Shown here: positions 32,509-42,990 of the stretch, piece after piece
Position numbering within the stretch: position 1 is the first letter of the stretch
How the letters are laid out: every line of letters starts with the position of its first letter
NCBI RefSeq assembly: GCF_947179515.1
Contig: NC_067474.1
Coordinates: 94,305,324-94,369,323, forward strand
Length of the DNA stretch: 64,000 bases
Source: Apodemus sylvaticus
Lineage: Eukaryota > Chordata > Mammalia > Rodentia > Muridae
Reading direction: 5' to 3'
Notes under the pieces: model-generated
Database searches by the model: none
The model's input: the letters and a program-made list of their open reading frames with translations, nothing else
What the model was told of the DNA's origin: nothing
Position numbers and translations under genes: made by a program

Positions 32509-35239
32509 CAGAGAAAGTATCCAAATTAACAAACTTAGAAATGAAAAGGGAGATATAACAACGGAAACTGAGGAAATCCAAAAAATCATCAGATCCTACT
32601 ACAAGAGCCTGTACTCAACACAACTGGAGAATCTGGAGGAAATGGACAATTTCCTTGTCAGATACCAAATACCAAAATTAAATCAGGACCAACTAGACCA
32701 TCAAAACAGTCCCACAATGCCTAAAGAAATAGAAGGAGTCATAGAAAGTCTTCCAGCCAAAAAAGGCACAGGACCAGATGGTTTCAGTGCAGAATTCTAC
32801 CAGACCTTCAAAGAAGAGTTAACACCAATACTCTCCAAACTATTCCACAAAATAGAAGCAGAAGGAACACTACCCAATTCCTTCTACAAAGCCACAATTA
32901 CGCTGATACCAAAACCACACAAAGATCCAACAAAGAAAGAGAACTTCAGACCAATTTCCCTTATGAACATCGATGCAAAAATACTCAATAAAATTCTTGT
33001 CAACCGAATCCAAGAACACATCAAAACGATCATCCACCATGATCAAGTAGGCTTTATCCCAGGGATGCAGGGTTGGTTCAATATACGGAAATCCATCAAT
33101 GCAATCCACTACATAAACAAACTCAAAGAAAAAAACCACATGGTCATTTCATTGGATGCTGAAAAAGCATTTGAAAAAATTCAGCATCCTTTCATGCTTA
33201 AAGTCTTGGAGAGAACAGGAATTCAAGGCCCATACCTAAACATAGTAAAAGCAATATACAGCAAACCGGTAGCCAGCATCAAACTAAATGGAGAGAAACT
33301 TGAAGCAATCCCACTGAAATCAGGGACCAGACAAGGCTGCCCCCTTTCTCCTTATCTTTTCAATATTGTACTTGAGGTACTAGCTCGGGCAATTCGACAA
33401 GGAGGTCAAAGGGATACAAATCGGAAAAGAAGAAGTCAAAGTATCATTATTTGCAGACGACATGATAGTCTACCTAAGTGACCCAAAAAACTCCACTAGA
33501 GAGCTCCTACAGCTGATAAAGAACTTCAGCAAAGTGGCAGGTTATAAAATCAACTCAAGCAAATCAGTGGCCTTCCTATACTCAAATGATAAGCAGTCTG
33601 AGAAAGAAATTAGGGAAATGACCCCCTTCACAATAGCCACAAACAGTATAAAGTATCTTGGGGTGACTCTTACCAAACATGTGAAAGATCTGTATGACAA
33701 GAACTTCAAGACTCTGAAGAAGGAAATGGAAGAAGACCTCAAAAAATGGGAAAACTTCCCATGCTCATGGATCGGTAGAATCAATATAGTTAAAACGGCC
33801 ATTTCGCCAAAAGCAATATACAGATTCAATGCAATACCCATCAAAATCCCAACTCAATTCTTCACAGAGTTAGAAAGAGCAATTATCAAATTCATCTGGA
33901 ACAACAAAAAACCCAGGATAGCTAAAACTATTCTCAACAACAAAAGAATGACTGGGGGAATCAGTATCCCTGACCTCAAGCAATACTACAGAGCAATAGT
34001 GTTAAAAACTGCATGGTATTGGTACAGTGACAGGCAGGAGGATCAATGGAACAGGATTGAAGATCCAGAAATGAACCCACACACCTATGGCCACTTGATC
34101 CTCGACAAAGAGGCTGAAAACCTCCAATGGAAAAAAGATAGCCTTTTCAACAAATGGTGCTGGGTCAACTGGAGGTCAGCATGCAGAAGAATGCGAATTG
34201 ATCCATCCTTGTCTCCTTGTACTAAGCTCAAATCCAAACGGATCAAGGACCTCCACATAAAGCCAGACACTCTGAAGCTAATAGAAAAGAAACTGGGGAA
34301 GACCCTTGAGGACATCGGTACAGGGAGAAAGTTTATGAACAGAACACCAACAGCGTATGCTCTAAGATCAAGAATTGACAAATGGGACCTCATAAAATTA
34401 CAAAGTTTCTGTAAGGCAAAGGACACCATCAAGAAGACTAATCAGCAACCAACAAATTGGGAAAAGGTCTTCACCAATCCTACATCAGATAGAGGGCTAA
34501 TATCCAATATATATAAAGAACTCAAGAAGTTAGACTCCAGAAAACCAAACAACCCTATTAAAAATGGGGTACAGAATTAAACAAAGAATTCTCACCTGAA
34601 GAACTTCGGATGGTGGAGAAGCATCTTTCTTCTTCTTCTTCTTATATTCTTTTTTTTTTTTTAATTTTTTTTATTTGATATAATTTATTTACATTTAATG
34701 CTCAACTTCATTAGTCATTAGGGAAAAGCAAATCAAAACAACCCTGAGATTTCACCTTACACCAGTCAGAATGGCTAAGATTAAAAATTCAGGAGACAGC
34801 AGGTGTTGGAGAGAGTGTGGAGAAAGAGGAACACTCCTCCACTGCTGGTGGGGTTGCAAATTGGTACAACCACTCTGGAAAGCAGTCTGGCGGTTCCTCC
34901 GAAAACTGGGCAACTCACTTCCAGAAGATCCTGCTATACCACTCCTGGGCATATACCCAGAGGATTCCCCACCATGTAATAAGGATACATGCTCTACTAT
35001 GTTCATAGCAGCCCTTTATAATTGCCAGATGCTGGAAAGAACCCAGGTATCCCTCAACAGAAGAGTGGATGCAAAAAATGTGGTATATCTACACAATGGA
35101 GTACTATTCAGCCATTAGAAACAATGAATTCATGAAATTCTTAGGCAAATGGATGGAGCTAGAGAACATCATACTAAGTGAGGTAACCCAGACTCAAAAG
35201 GTGAATCATGGTATGCACTCACTAATAAGTGGATATTAA
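32509..35239 (+). pseudogene. L1 ORF2 pseudogene, 5'-truncated
   Basis: Two long open pieces remain: 32642-33481 and 33462-34580. Together they cover most of the reverse-transcriptase domain (TGPDGFSAEFYQ near 32770, RQGCPLSPYLFN near 33328, FADD near 33453) and the region after it. A 5-base deletion near 33398 relative to the copy at 29253 separates the frames before the FADD block, the 69-bp insert at 34628 breaks the C-terminus, and a 2-base deletion near 35013 breaks it again. The Cys/His motif reads CWRECGERGTLLHCWWGC, with Glu for the usual Gly. The natural stop is at 35237-35239. Confidence 0.92.
34628..34696 (-). mobile_element. Micro-insertion of an inverted L1 3' tail inside the L1
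   Basis: Between catctt and aatgctcaac of the host L1, which are separated by only four A in other copies, lie about 69 foreign bases: a TTC run, poly(T) of 13 and 8, and then the complement of the L1 3' terminus (tttgatataatttatttacat). Only about 24 bases are identifiable L1. It looks like an extremely truncated antisense L1 insertion or an end-capture during repair; no target-site duplication is visible. Confidence 0.75.
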
Positions 35240-35487
35240 CCTAGAAATCTGGAATACCCAAACATAACCCACACATCAAATGAGGTACAAGAAGAAAGGA
35301 GGAGTGGCCCCTTGTTCTGGAAAGACTCAGTGAAGCAGTATTTGGCAAAACCAGAACGGGGAAGTGGGAAGGGGTGGGTGGGAGAACAGGGGAAGAGAAG
35401 GGGGCTTATGGGACTTTCGGGGAGTGGGGGGCTAGAAAAGGGGAAATCATTTGAAATGTAAATAAAAAATTATGTCGAATAAAAAAA

Positions 35488-36190
35488 AGGTGATCTTAGT
35501 CAGCAGTAAGTCTCAAAGGCTGAAAACATTGTAGGCTAGGTAAGATTGTACAGAGTCTAGAAGCTTCTAGGACTAGGCTTAACTTAGCCGATGGAGGCAG
35601 TAAACCTCAGAGATGACTATTGCTTCAGGTGAATAAAAGGTACATCTGCTGAAAGCAGAGAACATCTGTGCATAAGAATCCAAACAGTTTCACTTTTCAC
35701 TTTTTATTTTTCAAAGTTAACTGTTAGACATTTAAGGATGTACAATTTCTTCATAATATCACTTTAGCTTCATGTTCTCTGTAAGATATTGTTACAGGCT
35801 AATAGACATCTGTGAATAAAATTTTTAACAAAATCAGCAACCACACAGTTAGGGAACAGAGTAATTATGGAATACTTAGTGTGTTAAAGAGGATAGCTTT
35901 AATATAGTATGATAATTCAGAAAGATAAAATTACTTTATTTAACAAATCAGTTACCTTTGATCAGATATTTTCAAATATGTAGTTCAAAATTAAGTTACA
36001 GACATTTAGCCTTCAGATTTTATGAGTAGTGCTTATCCTATGCCTAGGACCAGTCAGACAAATTCCAAAAACTAGTCCATTTACACCATCCCCTCTCCCC
36101 AGTTCCTTTCCTGGTGGCTCATACCATGCATTGGCCCATCCTGGCTATCCCCTCCTGCATGGCTGAACAGATTTACTCAGTATTAACTGC
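35488..36190. other. Unclassified interval
   Basis: 35488-35690 may continue the degraded repeat seen left of the L1 (32270-32508). From 35700 the sequence is AT-rich and shows nothing recognised. Confidence 0.35.
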
Positions 36191-36192
36191 AC

Positions 36193-36480
36193 TGGCTGGT
36201 TTTGTCTGTCAACTTGACACAGGTTGGAGTTATCATAGGGAAAGGAGCTTCAGTTGAGAAAATGCCTCCATGAGATCCAGCTGTAAGGAATTTTCTCAAT
36301 TAGTGATCAAGGGAGGAGGGCCCCTTGTGGGCAGTACCATCCCTGGTTCTTGGGTTCTAAAAGAAAGCAAGCCAGTTAGAAACATCCCTCTGTGACCTCT
36401 GCATCACCTCCCATATGTGCATTAGAATACAAAAAGCCTTTGTGAGGTGATAGCTACTAAGGTCCCTTTAGTCCTTTTAA
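36193..36480 (+). mobile_element. Rodent dispersed repeat (URR1 or MaLR-like LTR type)
   Basis: The phrases ctggctggttttgtctgtc, aacttgacacaggttggag, aaaatgcctccatgagatc, ctcaattagtgatcaaggg and gtgggcagtaccatccctgg occur in the order I recognise from a common rodent dispersed repeat. The 3' part is missing. Family naming is insecure. Confidence 0.5.
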
Positions 36481-36544
36481 TGAAATCTTTCTTTTGTAGT
36501 AGGAATTTCTTATTTCATGACTAATTTTTAAATTATAAAAATAA

Positions 36545-36732
36545 ATTATATGTGTGTGTGTGGGTATTCTGAATACATGTGTGTCTGTAAACACGGTACA
36601 TGCTGGGTGCCCATGGAGGCAAGAAGAAGGAATAGGATCCTCTGAGATTGGAGTTACAGATGTTTATGAGCTGGGAATTTCAACTGGGTTCTCTTTAAGT
36701 ACTGCCAGTGCTCATAACCACTGAGCCTCTAA
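36545..36732 (-). mobile_element. B3/B2-type SINE, minus strand, degenerate
   Basis: A GT-rich start (36550-36565), a gcatgctggg/gcccatggaggc zone, gattggagttacaga, gctgggaatttcaactgggt and the terminal ctcataaccactgagcctct are the complement of a B3-type tRNA-derived SINE. Old and diverged. Confidence 0.7.
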
Positions 36733-37093
36733 TTGTATTTTTTTTAATGAGAAAAAAATGTTTCAAGTTTCATAAAACCATTATCCTCACAAATTGCACA
36801 TAGAAAGCTGATACTATAGATTAAAACTAACCTGCATATGGACTAATAGTCACCACCACTTTAAGAACATAAACCCCGAAATATGCCCACTGCCTAAGAA
36901 GAAGCTTGTTGAACTTAATGTAGTTGTTAAAGTAAGAGGTACTAGAATGACCTCAGAATCATGAACTATGCTTTGTAATAGTTTGACTGGCTTTTCTTTC
37001 TCCACCAACTCCTGACTTATCTCTCGGATAGCCTATCATAAGCATTTCCAGCAGGTGTTAGTTGTTTGCAAATCAAAGGGTGAAAACTGGTTT
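36733..37093. other. Single-copy noncoding interval
   Basis: No feature recognised. Confidence 0.45.
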
Positions 37094-37105
37094 AAGAAAT
37101 CTGTG

Positions 37106-37846
37106 AGTGTGTCCCAAAAGCTCAAAATAAACATGTTACTATTCACATGCCACAGGGAGCTCAAGAAGAAGGAAGATCAAAGTGGGGATGCTTTGGTTCC
37201 TCTGAGAAAGGGAACAAAATATTCACAGGAACAACTATGGAGACAAAGTGTGAAGCAGAAACTGAAGGAAAGGCCACCCAGAGACTGTCCTACCTAGGAA
37301 TTCATCCTATAAACAGTCACCAAACCCCAAAACTACTATGTATGTCAAGAAGTGCGTAGTGAAAGGAGCCTGTTATGGTTGTCTTTCCGAGGGGCCCTGC
37401 CAGATCCTTACAGATACAGAGGCAAATACTAGCAGCCAACCATCGGACTGAGCACGGGGTTCAGAATGGAGGAGTTGGAGGGCAGATTGGAGGAGGGCGG
37501 ATTGCAACCCCATGGGAAAAACGAAGATGTCAGCCAACCACATTCCCCAGGGCGCCCAGGGACTAAGCCATCAACCCAGGGGTACACATGGTTCCAACCA
37601 AAAGAGTGGCAAAGGAATGCCTCGTCGGGCATCAGTGGGAGGAGAGGTCCTTGGTCCTGTGAAGGCTCAATAGAGGCCCCAGAGTGGGGAAATCAATCGA
37701 GTGGGGGTCGTGGGAGTGGGTTGGATGGAGGAGCATATTCTTGGAGGCAGTGGGTGGGAGGATGGGTTGGGGGTTTTCTGGGAGGGGGTAAACCGGGAAG
37801 GGGTATAACCTTTGAAATGTAAATGAAGAATAAATTCAATTAAAAA
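37106..37846 (+). mobile_element. Older L1 (Lx-like) 3' end, plus strand
   Basis: A short ORF2 remnant is followed by an Lx-like 3' UTR: ggagacaaagtgtgaagcagaaactgaagg order, a G-rich right half, and an ending tttgaaatgtaaatgaagaataaa. Flanking duplications aagaaatctgtg lie at 37094-37105 and 37847-37858. The same 3' UTR type occurs at 51740-52422. Its plus-strand open frames (37055-37822) are unrelated to L1 proteins. Confidence 0.87.
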
Positions 37847-37856
37847 AAGAAATCTG

Positions 37857-37857
37857 T

Positions 37858-37900
<43 letters not shown>
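37857..37900. repeat. GT microsatellite
   Basis: Pure GT run of about 36 bases that grew out of the right-hand target-site duplication of the L1 at 37106-37846. Confidence 0.95.
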
Positions 37901-37901
<1 letters not shown>

Positions 37902-38998
37902 CAAGGTACAAACAGATTCTTATGAACCCACATATAAATTAGACATTTAGGTGCTTTCACTTCATTCCTGACTCACACTAGAGAGCCTGGCTTCAGGCTT
38001 CTTATCCACTGTTGATGGGCTGTGTATCTTGATCCTCAGTTTCATTATGCACCATAGATTCACAATTAAGCATTTCCTGTTCTCTTACTTCCTCTGTGTC
38101 TTGTCTTTCAAGCCATTTCATTACCATAGCTAATTTTTCTGATTGTACAGCTATTTTTTCAATCTTTTTTGAGAGGAAATATATAACAATTGGAATTGAA
38201 TGCCTAGCCTTTACTCTGGTGGTTATAAGAGCAATGAGCACTGGGATAGCTTTTCCAAGTGATGTTTCTTTCCCTTCAACTCTTATCCTTTGTGGATTTT
38301 GAAATGGAGTTTCCCTTCTATTAATGCATGAAAAGTCTGACTAGATAAAAAATTATCTTACTGTGATTTGATGATGATTTGATATTGACTCACTGTCTCA
38401 GAGAATCCTGAGTTGTTCCTTGCTCTGGGCATTTAGAGTTTTCCCTGAATCTCTCTAGCTGTCCAGTTGAACTCAAAAATTGATGCTTCCTCTAGAAATG
38501 ATCCCAGGTGCCCATGGAACTCTATGACCTGACATCATCCTAGGAATTAATGTGAAAAGAAAATGTGATCTTAGCTTTTAAAATAACCAAAATATATATC
38601 TAAAGGATATATATAACAAGGGCTAAATTCTGCATAGAGTAGCCCAACCGGGAAGATACCATGATCTTCCCTAGGTTAGGAATGTAACATCAAATGTAGA
38701 ATGCTCTCCAAAAATACACATGAAAAATCCTTGAAACAGAGATAGATGCTTAACTTTTTAGTGGTCTCTGAACCCTTGGTCCAGGCACCTTACTTTAGGG
38801 TACTATGATAAAATATGATAGCTACTAGCCACATGGAGTATTTCAGTATAACTTAATAAAAACAGAGTAAATTAAAATCTTTTCAAAGACTTGATAATTA
38901 TTCTCTATCACAGATACAACATTCTGAAGGAAATTTCTCTTGGAGCTTCTAGCTTTGCCTGGAGAATCTTACCAACTTTCTCTTCTCTCCTCCACAGT
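37901..38998. other. Single-copy noncoding interval
   Basis: No transposon recognised. Two opposed short open frames at 38002-38302 have no recognisable domain. Confidence 0.45.
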
Positions 38999-39058
38999 AT
39001 TCTGAAGCAGAATCAAGCCTACGGAGAAGACGTGGTCTGCGGTGAATCTTTTTAATAA
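38999..39058 (+). other. Candidate exon after a strong acceptor, unidentified
   Basis: The pyrimidine tract ctttctcttctctcctccacag ends at 38997-38998 region and is a strong acceptor by eye. About 45 bases later there is a weak donor-like gcggtgaat (about 39041), and an AATAAA follows near 39053. One frame reads through about 18 codons to a stop. It could be a terminal exon or a decoy. No partner donor can be identified upstream. Confidence 0.25.
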
Positions 39059-39726
39059 AATCTTTTTATTACTCCCCAGGAATGGGCTTCCATCCTCTCA
39101 TCTGGAGAAATCTATTTCTATACACCATCACAGAACAAAACTCGTTTAATAATAAAAAATGATTAGGAATGAAAAGTTAGAAGTTATTATCAAGTTGAAA
39201 TGTGGAATGCACTGTGGGAGTGAATGCAGACTTTTCAGCAACCTGTCGGCATGATCTTTGACAAATGAGGAAGGAAAGCCAGTCAGATTATTATGAAGCA
39301 TACCTCATGGTGCTGATGCTGTCCTGGCGCCACATAAAGTACTGAGGAAGTTGTGCTGGGGACTGCTGCTATGTGCAGTTCTGCATATAGCTCTGTCAAA
39401 GGACATCCAGAGAACACACATCAGAGAACAATCAAAATGACTCAAGTGCTAAGTCATGAAAGAATTAGCCAGCCTTGGCTGGAGTCCTACAGACGGAAGA
39501 TGTTACGGAATACTACGGAGGCAAATGGGATCCAGAAGGGAGCAGAACAGGTTATTGCCAATAATGTCCTCATCCCGGCATTTCAGGGTTATGTTAGTCA
39601 AGGTGCAAACTGCTAGTCAAAAGACTGAGAATTAAAAAGTTAAGCAGCAGAGCCCAATCAAATGACAAATGTGGTAATAATTATTGTCATTATATAACAT
39701 TACCAAGGTTATATAATAATAAATCC
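39059..39726. other. Single-copy noncoding interval
   Basis: An 87-codon open frame at 39353-39616 has no recognisable domain; no repeats seen. Confidence 0.45.
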
Positions 39727-39940
39727 AAGGCTTAGAGATAGCACGATCAATGAAGTACATTGTTTAAGCTTGAAGAACTGAGTTGAATTTCCAGAACCCA
39801 CATAAACAGCTCAGGATGGTGTACAGGGGAAATGGAGGCATAGGGGTTCCTAAAATTCACTGGTCAGTTTCCTGAACATATAAGCAAGTTCCACGTTCAA
39901 AAAGCTCCCAGGGAGTGACATGTGAGTTTTATATCTGACC
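39727..39940 (+). mobile_element. B3/B4-type SINE, plus strand, degenerate
   Basis: The sequence starts with a tRNA-like block (cttagagatagcacgatc, then ttgaatttccagaacccacataaac) and ends in the CA tract, the usual layout of old B3/B4 SINEs. Heavily diverged. Confidence 0.55.
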
Positions 39941-40240
39941 TTCATGTGCATATAAACAAACATAGACACACATACATACCCCCCCACACATATACACATA
40001 CATACACACACACACACATACACACACACATACATACACACACATGCACACACACATATACACACATACACACACATGTACATACACACATACACACACA
40101 TACACACACACACACACATGCGCGCGCGCACATACACACACACAGAAAGAGAGAGAGAGGAAGAGAGGGAGAGGGAGGGAGAGAGATGGAGAGGGAGAGG
40201 GAGGGAGGGGAGGGAGAGGGAGAGGGAGAGGAAGACATAA
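39941..40240. repeat. CA/CATA tract, short CGCGCG core, then GA/GGGA tract
   Basis: About 200 bases of CA/CATA repeats include tgcgcgcgcgca at 40119-40130, then switch at about 40143 to some 90 bases of nearly pure purine (GA, GGGA, GGAG). The first part favours Z-DNA, the second H-DNA. The Cys/Val and Arg/Gly open frames here are repeat translations. Confidence 0.95.
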
Positions 40241-40265
40241 CTTCAATATGTTCTGAAAACAGAAG

Positions 40266-41110
40266 GAAAGCTTTCACAAACACCAAAGAATCATAAAAAC
40301 AAATGGCCCAATTTAAAAATGGGCTGTGGCTCTGAGCAGACAGTTCTCACAAGAAGATTAAAAAATGGCTAAAAAAAATCACAGAAAGGGTTTTATGCCT
40401 TTAGTAGTTAGGGAAATGCCAGTGAAAATAGTTTTGAGACTTCATCTTATGCCAGTCAGCATGGCTAAGCTCAGGAAGACAGGTGACCACATGATGGTGC
40501 TATGGGGGAGGGGAGGAGCTCATTCACTCTTGATGGAATTGAAACCTGGTGCAGCTTCTCTGGAAATCTGCTGGAAACTCTCAAAAAGCTAACAGTTTGA
40601 CCAAGCTATGCCACTCCTTGCCATTGCATCGCAGGCAGGACAAGATCCTGGTCCATGCTTAGCTGTGCTCACTGTTGCTATACTTACAATCTCCAGGAAA
40701 TGGAAATGGCATTCAACCGATGAATGCATAGTAAAAATGTAACACATACACACTCTAGAAAACTATTCAGATGTGTTAAGCAGAGGAAGTCATGATATTT
40801 GCTGGCATTAGGATGTCCCTATATGGGTGGCAGTACAAATAGACTGAGGTAGACAACCCCAACCAGAAAGGGAAGAGCTGCCTGCTCTTTCCGACTTGCA
40901 GTTTCTGGATCCAAGTCTTCAATGTGAGTGTGTAACCTGGAACAACTGCAGAAACCGGGAGAGTGAAAACAGACCATGGTGGGTGCTAGAGGGACTGTAG
41001 AAATGAAAATAAAAACAGAGTAGAAAATGTGGGGGACAGGCCTTTAACTGGTGAGGGACGAGGGCAATATAGTGACAAAAAAGAGATAAATAAAAGTATA
41101 TTTTAAAAAC
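40266..41110 (+). mobile_element. Ancient L1 (Lx-type) ORF2 end and 3' UTR
   Basis: ORF2 tail landmarks survive: aaatggcccaatttaaaaat (about 40300), gttagggaaatgccagtgaaaa (about 40408), tgccagtcagcatggctaag (about 40450) and a ctattcagatgtgttaag zone (about 40765). The 3' UTR with gcctgctctttccgacttg, tgtaacctggaacaactgc and ggtgggtgctagagg follows (about 40880-40995). High divergence and frequent stops mark it as the oldest plus-strand L1 in the window. Confidence 0.75.
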
Positions 41111-41169
41111 CCATAGGGAATCATATTTTATATTTATCAAAATTACAGATAATATATGCTATATTTACA

Positions 41170-41208
41170 TATACATACATACACACATACATACATACAT
41201 ACATACAT
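41170..41208. repeat. ATAC/CATA tetranucleotide microsatellite
   Basis: About nine CATA units, partly interrupted. Confidence 0.9.
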
Positions 41209-41538
41209 TTTAAATGAAGTCATACCACATGGGGTGATTATCTTCCCTCCAGGAGCAATACACTATTTAGCAAAAATAACAGTACCAGGCATCAGTAATC
41301 TCCCTTTGCATTGTTGGCCAGAGGAGTTGAAGCAACTCCCAAACAGTGTAGGCCTTGTTGTAGCCCTTGATTGTCTCCTAGAGGCTGAAGTTCCAGGTAA
41401 GTTCTTATTGCTAAAGAAAGCATGATGTTCAGACACAGTATGATGTCCAGGACTTGGAGGAAACCAGCTGTATGTTGCTTGGAATCCTCCTCTTTTGAGA
41501 ACTTGGCCTCTTATTATTGAAGGAATGATGAAAGCTTT
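41209..41538. other. Single-copy noncoding interval
   Basis: No repeat or gene recognised. Confidence 0.4.
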
Positions 41539-41883
41539 CATGGTGTTAGAATGAGATATAACTCACAAGTTACCGCTATTGGAATGCATGGCTCCTGCTT
41601 GTCTGTACTGTTGGGGAGGCTTAGGAGGTATGGCCTTGGTGGAGGAAGTGTGTCACCAGGGACAGCGACATTTTATTTATATTTAGCCCTCTCTCTGATT
41701 CCTGTTTATGGCTTGAGATGTGAGCTCTCAGCTGTTCCTGCCGACATATCTGCCAACTATTGTTCCTGCCACTATGAATTCTATCTAATTCTCTGGAATC
41801 ATAATCCACAAGTATGTTTTATATTTTCCTGCAAATTGCTTTGTCTGTGGAGTTTTATCACAACAATAAAGAAGTAACTAAGG
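41539..41883 (+). mobile_element. ORR1-type MaLR LTR, plus strand
   Basis: ORR1 LTR landmarks appear in order: a tggtgttagaatgaga start, ggaggtatggccttggtggagg (about 41625), gtgtgtcacc (about 41648), gatgtgagctctcagct (about 41718), an AATAAA-bearing end and the terminal aactaagg. The roughly 345-bp length fits an ORR1 LTR. MaLR elements are non-autonomous LTR retrotransposons related to ERVL. Divergence suggests an old ORR1 subfamily. Confidence 0.78.
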
Positions 41884-42120
41884 TAAGAAAGACAGAGTTT
41901 GTACCAGAAATGGACTTTCACTGTGACTGACTTGAGCTTTTTTCTTCAGTGTGGAAGACTTTGGAACTTTGGACTAGAAAAGTGATTGAAAAGCTGGGCT
42001 TAATGGGCTATTCTAGTAGAAGCGTGAACTATAATACTGAAAGCAATGTGTAGAGTGAAGGCCCAGCTCAAGAAGGGAACATTTTTAGGAACTGAATTTG
42101 AGATGATTTTGGTAATATTT
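41884..42120 (+). mobile_element. Probable ORR1 internal sequence
   Basis: Directly after the LTR the sequence reads gtttgtaccagaaatggac, then gactttggaactttggactagaaaag and cttaatgggctattctagtag, phrases I associate with MaLR internal regions. No coding frame is expected or seen. A 3' LTR was not found, so the element is broken on the right. Confidence 0.6.
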
Positions 42121-42219
42121 CAACAAAATATGTGACTCATTGCCACCCATGTCCTAAGAACTTGCTTGAAGCCAGTTTTAAAAGTAATAATAATAATAAA
42201 CCAAGCAAACAGAAACAGT

Positions 42220-42366
42220 GGGGTGATGGTGGTACACAGCAGTAATTCCAGCACTCAGGAAGCAGAGGCTGGTGGCTCTCTGAGTTTGTGATCAGCCTGG
42301 TCTACAGAGGGAGTTCAGGATAACCAGGGCTGCACAGAGAAATCTTGTCTCAAAAAACAAAAGTCA
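42220..42366 (+). mobile_element. B1 SINE, plus strand
   Basis: ggggtgatggtggtacac begins a B1 body with cagcactcaggaagcagagg, cagcctggtctacaga and cagggctgcacagagaaa, ending in an A-rich tail. Moderately diverged. No clear duplications found. Confidence 0.9.
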
Positions 42367-42554
42367 AACAAGTGAACAGACAAAAAAGTAATTGATTTCT
42401 TTGATGGAGGAGATTTCAAGACAGACTAATGTTGATGGTGTATGTTATGCAGATCTAGAATGAAAAGGGAGCAAGAATGACAGGAAGAAAAAATAAAGCA
42501 TACAGTTTAGAAAGGAACACAACTGCAATGGACATTCCAATGTGGACAGGAAAA

Positions 42555-42674
42555 ATCTCACAGGCTCCACCTCTAAGGTGAAGAGCTAAAGGCAATTAAT
42601 AAATGCTGAGAGATGGCTAGAATGGGCCTTCTGCCTGGTTATCCAATACCAAGTGGTGGTCAGTCCTAAGTATG

Positions 42675-42726
<52 letters not shown>

Positions 42727-42990
42727 TATACATATATATGTGTGTGTAATTAGCATATATATGTGTGTATGTGTATGTATATATGTGTGTGCAAAACTCT
42801 GTAGGCTCTATTTACATATTTATTAACATATAGGTCTGTGCATGCATGTGTAACAATAATAGCTAAAGAAAAGAGATCATGAATTTGAAAGAAAGAAGAG
42901 AGTGACAGGACAGGAAAGATGAGGGAAGGGAGAGGGAGAAGAGAAAATGCTGTAGATAATATAGAATATGTATATGAAATAAAAAGTATG
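42555..42990 (+). mobile_element. Older L1 (Lx-type) 3' UTR end
   Basis: tggttatccaataccaagtgg (about 42637) is the Lx 3' UTR block that precedes its TATG/TA region, followed by a long TA/TG microsatellite (42670-42790), then gatcatgaatttgaaa (about 42876) and a G/A-rich terminus. Confidence 0.75.
42670..42790. repeat. TA / TATG microsatellite
   Basis: A pure TA run of about 40 bases (about 42678-42717) is followed by CATA/TATG/TGTG units. Lies within the variable region of the Lx tail. Confidence 0.95.

Larger units (their letters stand above)
32509..35487 (+). mobile_element. 5'-truncated L1, plus strand, 3.0 kb
   Basis: Begins inside ORF2 (connection/RT-proximal region) and continues through the complete 3' UTR to AATAAA and poly(A) at about 35479-35487. 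Any target-site duplication is short: only aaaggt is shared by the two sides. It is highly similar to the 28370-31280 part of the upstream L1, in the same orientation, and better preserved. A 69-bp foreign insert at 34628-34696 consists of a TTC-rich run, poly(T) and the complement of an L1 3' tail. Confidence 0.93.

Noticed and set aside
33462..34580. 372-codon open frame as a possible domesticated reverse transcriptase
   Set aside because: It begins just after the catalytic FADD residues; the preceding part is in another frame and the C-terminus is broken, so it is a decayed L1 and not an adopted gene.
37055..37822. Cluster of plus-strand open frames of 63-118 codons
   Set aside because: They lie in the G-rich 3' UTR of an Lx-type L1, which is noncoding; stop-poor composition explains them.
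39850..40296. Cys/Val-, Thr/His- and Arg/Gly-rich open frames
   Set aside because: Translations of CA and GA microsatellites in several frames at once.
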